Of a stretch of DNA of 64,000 nt, positions 32,540 through 43,061 are shown piece by piece. Location of the stretch: positions 233,003,303 to 233,067,302 of the forward strand of contig NC_081415.1 of NCBI RefSeq assembly GCF_030272615.1, read 5' to 3'. This stretch comes from Cryptomeria japonica (Eukaryota; Streptophyta; Pinopsida; Cupressales; Cupressaceae). Position 1 is the stretch's first letter, and the number at the start of each line of letters is the position of its first letter. Below the pieces are notes generated by a model. That model was not told where the DNA came from. It saw only the letters and a list, made by a program, of their open reading frames with translations, and made no database searches. A program made the position numbers and the translations under genes.

Positions 32540-33415
32540 ATACTATGGGGATTCAAGACCCACAATTACACATACATATTCTGATGAGGGAATCTCATAT
32601 GCCGGTATCATCCTTTGTTTTACAATAAACTCAAATTGAGTTTCATTATTAGGCATATTTAGTAGAGACCCTACTGTTAGCCATGGCGTTGACTGTCTTG
32701 TTATGTATCCTTGGAATTTGTTCAAAAGTGATATTACTGAAATGTTCTTTGTAATCTTCTACCATTTGTTTATAAGGCAACAATTTATCATCTTTTGTGT
32801 TATAGTCATAATTGACTTGATTTATAACCAGTTGTGAGTAACCGTAGACTTATAATTCTTTCATCCTCCACTATATAGTGGTACGAAGTCCTATGATGAG
32901 AGTTTCATATTCAACAATATTGTTTGGACATGGAAAATTTATTCTGAATGACTTAGGGATAGAATCACCTTGAGGGGTGATGAAAAGAATCCCAACTCCA
33001 GCTCCATGATTTGTATAGGACCCATCAAAGTATAATTTCCACATGGTAGATGTTGTCAATGTAAACATAGATTCATCAGGAAAATCTATTAGTAGCGGGT
33101 GACTGTCTTGCAAGGGAGCTTTTGCTAGCTGATTTGCTATAATATACCCTTTGATTGCCTTTCCGTCCACATACTATATATCAAACTCACTTAAAATCAT
33201 GACCCACTTGGCCAATCTTCCAGTCAATGTTGCTCTGCTTAAAAAATATTTGAGAGGATCGAAATGTGAAATGAGTTGGACTTTGTGACTCAACATATAA
33301 TGTCTAAGTTTTTGAGATGCGAAGATCACTGCTCAACATGCTCGTTCTATAGGAGTGTAATTAAGCTCATATCCAATTAAGGTTCTACGTATTAGTATAT
33401 TGCTCTTTCCTTTTC
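32540..33415 (-). pseudogene. Gypsy B dual RNase H region
   Basis: Two RNase H domains in tandem. The first, decayed, is at about 33400-33180: IGYELNYTPIERAC, LRHYMLSHKVQLISH, SRATLTGRLAKWVMIL. The second, archaeal-type, begins at about 33045: MWKLYFDGSYTNHGAGVGIL (catalytic Asp), ITPQGDSIP and NNIVEYETLIIGL (Glu). Two RNase H domains in this order are the mark of the Tat lineage. Stops and a frameshift make the region non-functional. Confidence 0.82.
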
Positions 33416-34350
33416 TTAATCATCATGCTGTGCCAACAAGGCTCCTACAGATGATTTTGTTGCTAATATATATGGTAATAGGGGATTTCCTTGAGCAGTG
33501 GAGCTAATACTGGAGTATTCAGAAGATAATATTTTAAAGCTTGAAAAGCTTCTTGGCACTGTTCTATCCATTTGAAGGTAACTCCTTTTCTGAGTAAATA
33601 ATGGAATGGATGACATTTATCTACTAGCTATGCTATGAAGCTTGTTATAGACTGTAGTCTTCCTTGTAATCGTCTTAACTGCTTAAGTGTTGATGGAGGT
33701 TGCATATCCATGATTGCTTTGACCCTTGCAGGATCTACTTCAATTCCTCTATTAGACACAATACATTGTACTGCTCTAATCAGTCAAATATATTTGTAAG
33801 GACTTCAAGGTGATCTTCTCTTGTCTATGATTTAGCCAGTAGATTGTCGACATAAAATTCCATGATATTGTGGATCATGTCATGAAATAGTGTCATCATA
33901 GCCCTTTGATATGTTGCACCTACATTCTTAAGACCAAACGACATGATGTTCCAGTAGTATGTTCCCCATGGATAGGTAAATGTCATCTTGTGTTGATCTT
34001 CTGGTTCAATCTTGAGAAACCATCCATTAATGAAAGCATTTCATTCCTAGCACTTAAGTCAACTATCATGTCTATGTTGGGTAATGGGAAATCATCCTTA
34101 GGACATGATTTATTTAGATCTCGGAAGTCGGTACAAATTCTTATGCCCCTAGTGGGCTTAGTCATAGGTACTAGATTGGATATCCATTCTGCATAGTCAG
34201 TAGGTCAAATGAAGCCCACATCTAGAAGCTTTTGGAGTTCTATTTTGACTAGTAATGCAATTTATGAATGCATCTTTGTTAGATTTTGTTTGTATGGTTT
34301 AATTCTTGGTAGGAATGGTAAATGATGTAACACCAACTCTGGATCTAGGC
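33416..34350 (-). pseudogene. Gypsy B reverse transcriptase
   Basis: RT blocks: AEWISNLVPMTKP and TRGIRICTDFRDLNKSCPKD (34190-34100), DFPLPNIDMIVD, EMLSLMDGFSRLNQ (34040-34000), then in decayed frames FHDMIHNIMEFYVDNLLAKS at about 33885-33835. The catalytic YxDD box reads YVDN, so the second Asp is lost. Further blocks appear in changing frames to about 33420. Many stops. Confidence 0.82.
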
Positions 34351-35726
34351 TTGGCATATCCGCATAGGACCAAAAAAAATTGATAGGACATTGTTTGAGA
34401 AATTGTATGAATTTGTCCTTTCTTCTTGGTTTAATGATTTTGCTAAGTGTATATTATGTACAACTTCTCCTTCTACTATATTGACTTCTTCATTTTCTTC
34501 CATGAGTAATGTTGAATTCTCTTTTTGAATAGGGAGATTATCTAACTCACTCTTGCCATTGCGATCACTTTGATCCATATCTTCTATCACAGAGGCACTT
34601 GCCTCTCCAAAGTATGTTGTTCTATCCAGATCTACAACAAATCCTACCTTGTGATCACCTTGTGGAAACACTTCTTTGACACCAAGGAATTTTGCAATAG
34701 CTTCATCGTTCTCAAACCAATCTAGAGTTGGTTTTCCTTCTCATCCCTAATCAATCAAATGTGAGTATACAAGGGGTAATTCATTACTCACTTCTGTTGT
34801 AACAGATTCTGATAACATGCATACATGGTTATTTGAGTGACTTGATATATTTTCATCATCTATAGGCAATTTATGATACTCTATCATGTCAATTGTTCAT
34901 GGGTTGGAATCATGATCAGATATGAATTCATACTTGTGAGAATCTGTCTCACTTTCTATGTATGTTTCAGCTTCTGAGGTTGTATCACTTATCTCCTCTT
35001 GTTCTTGTATCTGATTTTTTTGTAGATTGGTGGGCCTCCTTTGTATGGGGGTCACCCTTCTTAAACTTGGTATAAGTCGTTGTAGTCTTTCTTCATATAA
35101 TTCATTTGGTGGAGCTTGAGTTGTTTCCCTTGGCAAAATTATTGACAACAACCAAGGATTAGGCTCATTTATTGGTGCTAAGCCTGTGTCTATTACCATA
35201 TTTTCTTGTGCGGATGTTTCAGATACTGTATTGTTGGGTGACTCAATGCTAGGTTCTTGTAGAAGTTGTCTCATATCTTCACCATTTGATTCTATACTAG
35301 GAGATGGTAATTTTTTCTTATTTGAGATGGAGAAGTAAATACTCATGTTGACAACTGATTTTGAGATATGTACTCTCACGGTAGCCTTGGTCGGTTCAGT
35401 ATATCTAGTGTATGTTGTCTTTCTTCTATTATATTTTGTGCATGTTTATATCCTAACCCTTGATTCTTTGGGTTTTTTGTTTGGGACAACGGGTTCTAAT
35501 CTTCCTTTCTTTTGTACTCCCAAGCCTGTGGTACCATCATACCCATGTTTTTTTAGCATCTTGAATACATTGCCATACTGATCTAAAGGTAACTTGGGTA
35601 TTATCATGTCATCTTCTTCTCTCTATATCCAGTGATTGACATCTTCATTCAAAGATTCTTCTATAAATCTCCCCACCTAATGAAGGAGCATGAATATGAG
35701 TATCTGACTATTTCTTCCCCTTTGTC
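34351..35726 (-). pseudogene. Gypsy B protease-RT spacer with G-patch-like segment
   Basis: MLKKHGYDGTTGLGVQKKG (about 35565-35510) matches the G-patch-like pattern found between protease and RT in Tat-type elements. Downstream is an acidic, low-complexity stretch (35379-34897; ISDTTSEAETYIESETDSH) and a segment with KVGFVVDLDRTTYFGE (34671-34345). The role of the spacer is not known. Several stops. Confidence 0.65.
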
Positions 35727-37031
35727 TTATTTCATTACTATGTTTTGAGGCTTCCCAAAAGACCTAGGAGAAAGAGATAACTGTTTTCCATTTGAGGTAC
35801 TTGAAATAGAGTATTCCCCACAACCAATGTCTTTAATCTGCAAAGAAGATGTTGTAGGCGCTTTCTTCTGTATTTCTATGATTGTTAATGACTCCATTTG
35901 TGTAGTGAGGGGTGCTTCTTGATTAATGAGTACCCGGTTATCTACACTTGCCTTTAAGTGATTACAGTATTGGAATGGATTTGGACCACCCTTTATGGTG
36001 ATTTTAATGCTAACACATTGGTGAAATGTTGATGGTATAGCTTGCATGGTATGGATCCATGGGTGGCATAATAACATGTCATAACCTAGTTCTTTGTCCA
36101 ACACTTGGAAAGTAACCTCTGTTGTTATAGGTCCTACTTGAACTCGTAGGGTAACTATACATTTTGAAGGACGCTCCTCATCATCATATGCTTTGATGTT
36201 TATTCTTTTTGAAGGATCAATGTGAAGCTCAGAATATCCCAATGCCTTAACCAACTTTAATGTATAAATTTTGAGACCAACTCCTCCATCTATAGGTACT
36301 CTTTTGATTCTTCTCTTATGTATGTAAGCTTCTAGATGTATAGGGTCATTATGAGGAAGTCTATCACTAGGAATATCCTGTTCTATGAACGCAATATGGG
36401 TACCCTGTTCCAAAGTCCCCACCATGGATTGGAAGGAATTTTCATCTATACCTCTGTCAACTACTGAATCTTGAAGTACTTTGTCTAGGGTAGCTTTATG
36501 AGTTGGTGATATACAAAATAGTTCAAAGAGTGATATTTGTGCTAAAGTTTTCTTGAGTTTCTCAACAACATTATAGGTCCCTACTGCTAGTGGTAGGTTT
36601 GATGGTACTCCTTGTAAAGTTACTTTAGATATGCAAGTAACTACTGCATAGTCTTTGTCTTTGGGAGTTATCATGATTGTAGCCACTATATCATCTCTTG
36701 TGAGGGGCTTGCCTATAACATATGTTGTGTTATCAAGGTTCATTTCATATCCTTTCCTATAGTCATCATGTGCAAGTCTGACATCTATTATATGTGCTAT
36801 AAATTCATCTTCAAACCATTCTGGATGAAATGGCTCTTCATGCCCCCAGTCCATAAGACATAGATTCTTGTCTTCATCATATTTTGTTGCTTTTGATAGC
36901 ATGCAAATTTGGTTATCATCATTGTAAGTCTCTTGATATTGCTCATCATTATCAAGTGCTTCTTGTGAATCATCATTTACTACATCTCTTGAGCTAATGG
37001 CATGAATAGTATAGTCATATGAGACTTTTGT
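35727..37031 (-). pseudogene. Gypsy B protease region
   Basis: Long open frame (stop-free from 36902 to 35727) after a single TAG at 37032-37034. The aspartic protease core includes RVPIDGGVGLKIYTLKLVK (about 36300-36240), with D-G-G in place of the usual D-[ST]-G, then SKCIVTLRVQVGP, FQVLD.ELGYDMLLCHPWIH (flap and 'LG.PWI' region). The upstream half (DWGHEEPFHPEWFEDEF) is the usual Tat Gag-PR linker. It is the best-preserved part of the element. Confidence 0.78.
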
Positions 37032-39006
37032 TTAGTTAGCCATGTTGTCTTGTGTTCCCGATGTAGATGCCCTCCCTTTATCTTGTTTGACAAATGGATC
37101 TTTAAAGATGGTATGACTCGTGTTTGTTGAAGTTTTGTTGGTATCAATTGTGATGTCACCTTGATCAATCATGTCTTGGATTAAGTTTTTCAATTTATAG
37201 CAACTTGCAGTTTTGTGACCTTTAGTACGATGATATTCACAGAAATCACTATCATTCCACCATGTAGGTTTGAAAGGACCTGGTTCATATACTCTTATTT
37301 CTGGCAAAGTGATCATGTTTTTCTGTATCAAATTTTCTAATGTTGATTCAATAAGTTCCCCTAGAGGTGTGTAATTCCTTTTTGGAGCATTTACCCTTGG
37401 GAATTTTGTGTTAATAGTCTACGCAACATTTACATTGGTCAATACAGTGTTATTCTCTATATGTGGACTATATGATTGACTTGGACCTTGTAAAGACAAA
37501 ATTAGTTGAGTTTTGTTGACTATACGGGCATCTACAACACCATCGTTGGTCACATTTTTTTTTTTGACCAATATCTGGATTTATCATTGTTGTTGTTATT
37601 GCCATATTTTATGAGACCTTGTTCTACTAGTCCTTTCTCACACTTTAAGGCTTTTTCAGTGATTTGTTTAAATGTGGTCAAACATTTCATTTATATCAGG
37701 TACTTGATTTTAGGGATTAAGTTTTCTGTGAACATGTCAACTTGCTCTGTTTCTAGAATAATAGTCTTGCATAACCTATAAAGAGCTCTCCATCTTTGTA
37801 CGAAGGATGCAAATGTTCATTCTCATATTGTGTTGCGAAACATAAGTCCATCAAAGTGACTGGGGTTTCAATGTTATGTGAGAGGTTAGCAATTAAATGT
37901 TAAGCTAATTCACCCCATGATGTGATAGTTGGTGGTAGATGTGAAAACCACTCCAAGGTTGAGCCTCCCAGACTTTTAGGAAATAGTCTCATTAGATAAG
38001 TGTCTTCAGTTGCAACCTCTATACATGCTATAAAAAAATCTTTGATTTGATCTCTAGGATCACCTTTCCCTCGATATCTATCAAATTTTGGTGTTTCAAA
38101 ATATGGTGGGAAAGGTGGCATGTATAATGTGTGATCAAAAGGATAAGGATGTAAGTCCTGGATTGTTTAGCTCTTTTTATCATTACCGGTTTGCATAGTT
38201 GTCATCTATTGTTGTAGATTCTATACTTGTTGGGACAAAATATCTATTTGAGTCAAGGGTATACTTTGCACATGTATATTTCCCACAAAAGGATTCGTGG
38301 TAGTATAAATAGGAGGTTGTTGAAAGGTACCATAATTATAATTCCGTGTGTTATGAGTTCCACTAGGTACTGTGAAATAAGCAATATGTGAACCCTTGTT
38401 TGATTGGGTTGTATTCATTGTATTAGCGGAACTTGGATTTGTATTTTGATGATTGTATGTAGATCATATAGAATAGGAAACCCGAGGTTGAGTTGCACTT
38501 GTTGTACGAGGAACTTGTGTTTGAATAGGTGCTAAGACACTTGACATTATCAGTATATCTTGTGTTGATGGGCTAACATTTATTGTTGAGGATGATGCAC
38601 TTGATTGAGAATTCATGTTTGAAATGACATTTGTTTGTATAGATGATGTTTGTATATTCTGAGGAAAACTTTAGGTCATCACTTGCGTTTGTGTCATATG
38701 TGGTACTTGACTACTATTTGGACCTAAAGTATTTCCTAGTGGTAAGATTGTTGTGATATCAAAATCTTCAGGTAATTTGGCCCTATTTTGTAATAACAAT
38801 GAGAGATATTTGTCCCTATCATTATGTATAAGAGCGTCTAATATCATAAGGACATGTGGGTCCTATTGAGCTGATTCAATCTCTTTGTGTGTAATATTTT
38901 GTTGTAGTTCATGTATTGTGGGAATTGCCTAAGGATTTGACCATTGACTACTTGATATGTCCATGTTCCAAGTTGGATTTATTGACAGGTTGTTGATTGG
39001 GTCCAT
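37032..39006 (-). pseudogene. Gypsy B gag
   Basis: The start chosen is the ATG at 39006 (MDPINNLSINP). A long Ser/Thr/Gln/Asn-rich leader is followed by the capsid core: PPFPPYFETPKFDRYRGKGD, DPRDQIKDFFIAC, YLMRLFPKSLGGSTLEWFSH and LPPTITSWGELA (38121-37900). The zinc-finger-like segment FCEYHRTKGHKTASCYKLKN (37245-37185) is typical of Tat/Ogre-type gags. Several stops and one or more frameshifts lie between 37900 and 37331. Confidence 0.8.
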
Positions 39007-39503
39007 CTTAGTTTTTGCCTTTTGTGACCTTGTTATGGGCATTTAAGACTTCTATATGAGGATGGTTTAGAACCTAATGCAAGACGAAAATAATGCAAGA
39101 CTCTAGATCTAAATATAGAATATGCAACACTAGACCAGACTCTCTATTGAGGATTTTGACGTGAGACTTGTTGAGTATTTCAAGATTTTTGTAACACAAT
39201 TTTTTCAAGCTCTTCTCTTAGAAGTTCTGCAGCAATTTCTCTATCAATTTCTGGGAAATTTTATACTCTCTATTTAGCTTATACTCGACTCCTATACAAT
39301 GAGGTACGTTTCTCTTTAATTTCTAGGCCAAGCTACCTAAACCGTCAATGATTTCTCGTTGATTGCCATTTGGCACTAGATTAGGTTGCTCGAAGGGGAG
39401 AAAACCATCACCTGGGAGACCCATTAAGACGCATGCTAACTTTCTAGGATGATTATTCAAATGATGATGGACTGATAGATGTATATGAGGTCTAATAAGG
39501 ACC

Positions 39504-39800
39504 AAATCTAAGGATGTAAATGAGGATGATAATAAGGACATAAATGAGGACTTATGTGACTTCTAAGGACGATAATAAGGACATAAATGAGGACTATGCA
39601 ACTTCTAAAGATGATAATAAGGATGTAAATGAGGACTATGCAACTTATAAGGATGATAATAAGGACATAAATGAGGACTATGCAACTTCTAAAGATGATA
39701 ATAAGGACGTAAATGAGGACTATGAGGAGTATGTAAGGACTATGCAATGATTAAGGATGATAATAAGGATGTAAATGAAGACTTATGAGGACTATGCAAG
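39504..39800. repeat. 42-bp tandem repeat, about five units
   Basis: Successive copies of GATGATAATAAGGACATAAA (with TGAGGACTATGCAACTTCTAAG) start at 39571, 39613, 39655 and 39697, exactly 42 bases apart, with looser copies on both sides. Being a multiple of three, the array is open on the plus strand as a 14-residue repeat (KDDNKDINEDYATS), but this is opposite to the element and probably not a gene. Confidence 0.9.
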
Positions 39801-41523
39801 GACTACCTATGGTCAGAAGTACGTAAAATTTTGAGTTTGCAGGACTGTCTGACATTTCAAGATGAACTTTGTTTCCAGTAATTCTGTGTGTAAGACAAGT
39901 TTGTTGTTTTCTAAATCTGAGAACAATTGTTTGAAGATAGGTATAACTGACTGAACTATTTTCTGACCAAGTTTGAAAATTTAGAGATATGCAAGATAGG
40001 GCTTGAAATAGCCCAAAAACTGACTCAAAACTGGTCTGGTACAATGATACATATAAAAGAACAGAATACAATCTTAGGCTAGAAAGTGGACACCATTCAA
40101 TAAGATGAACAGATAGAGAGTCTGGTAGCACTAGCTCCACTCCATGACACACACTTCTCAGGCATGCCAGTCTCTCTTACCTTGAAGATATGAAGATCTT
40201 ATCACTAAGGGCTTTCTGTCTCATAATGCAAGGTACATGAGGGGTATCTATGGGGTATGATCCGCACTCCCGGAATCACTGAATGTAGGATTTGGGCTCC
40301 TAAGTTGGTTCTTATTGTAAATTTTGAGGGGTACTGATCCAATGATGAATTCTTAGAGCAAGCCACTTAATACTTTAGTTGAGCTTATCGGTGCAGGGAA
40401 GGCCCCCACATATTTTGAATTCACTCAAAACTCTAGCCGCTTGACCAGTATATTTATATAGTAGCTTGAAAAACCTGCTCAAGAGTACGTTGAGAGAGAT
40501 GATATCCCCAATGCATCCCAATTCGAAGTATCTCTGTGGGGTGAAGAAATCCCTAGTGAAAGATACCCCTCATTGCTAAAATATTTTTTTTTGGTGTTTT
40601 TATCACCTTCTCCCTTTCTTCCAAGACCCCGAAGGTGGGTGGAAAGGTAGTTGATGCAATAGTAGGTCCACCCCAAACACAATAAAAAGTTTTTTCCCTT
40701 AAGAAAAATGAAATGTGAGTTATTCTATTGAACAGCTTGATTCACGTTCATTTTAAAACTTAAATTTAGGTGTGAGATATGCATGTGCATGTCAATTTTA
40801 AAACACCAAACTAAAATGTGATAACATGCATGTCCATTTTAACCAGGTTTATTTTAAGCCCAAAACTGAAGTGTGTGTGCATGAGTGTTTATGATTCAGT
40901 AATAATCTGATCCTCTCTATAAATTCACCACATGCTGCAAATAGATACTTAGTAACCCAAGAAAATCGACAGAAAATAGAAGATTAGCAATTAAAAAAAA
41001 AATGTGTGATGATACCTGATCGATTGCATGATTCTGATAGAGCGATTGCGTGATCCTAAAAAAGTGATTGCATGATCCTAACAGAGAAATTACGTGATAC
41101 ACAAACATACCAAACAAAAAAATAAAAAAGAAAGCTAATTTTGATCTGGAACTTGCAAAATAGATTGTCATGTCCTAGCAAGATCTGTCATCATGCACTC
41201 TATGTTAAGCAAATCATATTTTACTCTATACGAGAGAACTAGGCTGTTGTATCTATTGATGGCTAGTTGATCCTCCTCTAGATTTCATATTTTCTTTTCT
41301 ACCCTTAGGATTTGATGATAGCATCTGGCTTGTCTTCTTTGTTCCTTCGTCTTTCTTGCACTTGAAATCTTGAATTGTACCTTATGTACCATAAAATGCC
41401 ATAATTAAAGCATGCAATAAATGTTAACCGTATTCAGATTTACCTAATTTCATATAGAATTTAACACAACAGAGAGAAGGAAACAAGAAATATCAGATAA
41501 ATAGACACAAAAATAACCTTGAT

Positions 41524-41680
41524 GAATGCGTGACTAAATATGAGTGAATGCATGACAAAGTAAAGGCTTTTGCGTGAGGGCGTCTGCACGAATGCGTGAC
41601 TGAATATGAGTGAATGCATGACAAAGTAGAAGCTTTTGCATGAGGGGGTCTGCATGAATGTGTGACCCTATGTGATCAAT
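41524..41680. repeat. 66-bp tandem repeat
   Basis: Units start at GAATGCGTGAC 41524, 41590 and 41656 (the third partial), exactly 66 bases apart, rich in TGCGTGA/TGCATGA words. The minus strand is open through it as a 22-residue repeat. Similar GCGTGA/GCATGA words continue at 41030-41100. Confidence 0.88.
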
Positions 41681-41856
41681 TGTGTGAGCCTGTCTATGTG
41701 CTTGTGTGATGGTGTTTGCATGATTCAGAATTTGTTTTGCAATCCGTACAAACCTGCAATTTTTTTTTTAAAATTCCGTACTATCTGTAAAACCACACAG
41801 AAGAAAAAGAAGGTTAAATTACTGTTAGTTCACATTGGGTTTACCAAAATGTCGTA

Positions 41857-43049
41857 TGCTAAAATTCATTAATCAAATCAACTAGAAATCAAAGGGAGAC
41901 ATCACAAATCCCTATCCTAATAAACAAACACACAATGAAATAATACAAAACAAGAATCATGAATATAAGATATATCAATCAATTCCCCCTATTCCAAGAC
42001 TGCATATAGCTTCCATTGCTCTTTTCTTCTTTGTGGTATGGTGGCTCTTAGATATCGCACTGGCAACCCACAAATGACACAAAGATTCAAAGTTCGTGAT
42101 TCAAAGAAATTGTGAGGAATTGAATGCTCAATTTATAGATAATTGGGTGATAATTGATTGAAAGGTGGAACATATTGATCAAGAGGTGGAACTCGGGTGA
42201 GCTCACATGCTGATTGATAGATGAAGTGCTGAATTGGAGGTGAAACATAATAGATTGAATAGATTAATTGAGTCAACTGATTGAGAAAAAGCTAACTGAA
42301 GAATGAAAAGGGGTGATTGGAGGAAATAAAGAGGAGGAGATAGTTAATTGATTGAAAGCTTATTGAGAGCTTTATTTAGAAAAAGCTAACTAAAAGATAG
42401 AAATAGGAATTGAAGAGATAATTGAATTAATTAATTTAGCATGTGCTTGAAATTTGACTTGAATTTTCAATTTAATCTTTGCATGAGATTTTATTCAAAT
42501 ATTGAATTTATTTTTAAATTCAATTTCTTATTTGCGGATATTTAGAACTTGACTTTGATTTTCAATTTGATTTTTGAAATCATGCACATGTATTTAATTT
42601 TGGAAGAACTAAAAATTAAATTAAATTAGAAGAATTTGGAGAATTAATGAAATTAATTTTTTTTTGGAGAATTAATGAAATTAGAAGAATTTGGAGAATA
42701 TGAAATTAAATTAAATTAAGAGAATTTGGAGAATTAAATTAAATGAAATTAGAAGAATATGAAATTAAATGAAGTTAGAATTTGGGGATTTGGAATTTGA
42801 ATTAGAAGAAATAATTAAATAATTTAAAGAAACTATTTAATTATCTGGAAATGGACTTTAATTAAATAATAAAGATTATTAAATTAAAGGATTAAAATCG
42901 CAATAAATTAAATTATAAATATTTAATTAATATTTAGAAGAGGGTTAATGATTAGATGATTAGAGATAGAAATTGAGAATTAATTTATTTATGTAATAAA
43001 AATTATTTAAATGGAGGGATTTAAAAATCATAATTAATTAAATAATAAA
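41857..43049 (-). repeat. 5' LTR of Gypsy B, truncated at its outer end
   Basis: It matches 5273 to about 6452 of the 3' LTR in the same orientation. The last roughly 170 bases (the element's outer 5' end) are missing where family A copy A2 begins at about 43050. Confidence 0.8.
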
Positions 43050-43061
43050 TATTTAATTATT

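Larger units (their letters stand above)
39007..41856 (-). other. Gypsy B 5' untranslated region
   Basis: About 2.85 kb between the 5' LTR and gag. It holds a 42-bp tandem array (39504-39800) and a 66-bp array (41524-41680). Tat/Ogre elements often have a long region or an extra ORF before gag; I see no intact ORF here. I could not recognise the primer site at 41856: the minus strand after TTTTAGCA reads TACGACATTTTGGTAAACCC, which I cannot match to a tRNA by eye. A TATA-like CTATATAAATA on the minus strand (about 40450-40462) has no further support. Confidence 0.5.
5273..43049 (-). mobile_element. Element B: giant Tat-lineage Ty3/Gypsy retrotransposon, interrupted by two insertions
   Basis: One minus-strand element with a 3' LTR (5273-6622), purine tract (6623-6637), antisense PMD ORF (7000-20580), pol tail (23304-23347), integrase to gag (31351-39006), a long 5' UTR and a 5'-truncated 5' LTR (41857-43049). 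The assignment to one element rests on matching LTRs in the same orientation, coding sense that agrees with the LTR/purine-tract sense, the pol C-terminus continuing across the A3 insertion, and the PMD ORF continuing across the Athila-like insertion. Removing the two insertions leaves about 18.5 kb, in the size range known for Tat/Ogre elements. Dual RNase H domains and a G-patch-like segment also indicate Tat. It is dead: stops, frameshifts and lost catalytic residues. Confidence 0.8.

Noticed and set aside
39544-39750. Plus-strand open frame with KDDNKD repeats as a small acidic gene
   Set aside because: It is only the open translation of a 42-bp tandem array lying antisense in a Gypsy 5' UTR, with no flanking signals.
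40449-40462. TATA-like CTATATAAATA on the minus strand as an internal promoter
   Set aside because: No ORF, start site or conserved context follows; AT-rich DNA yields such words by chance.
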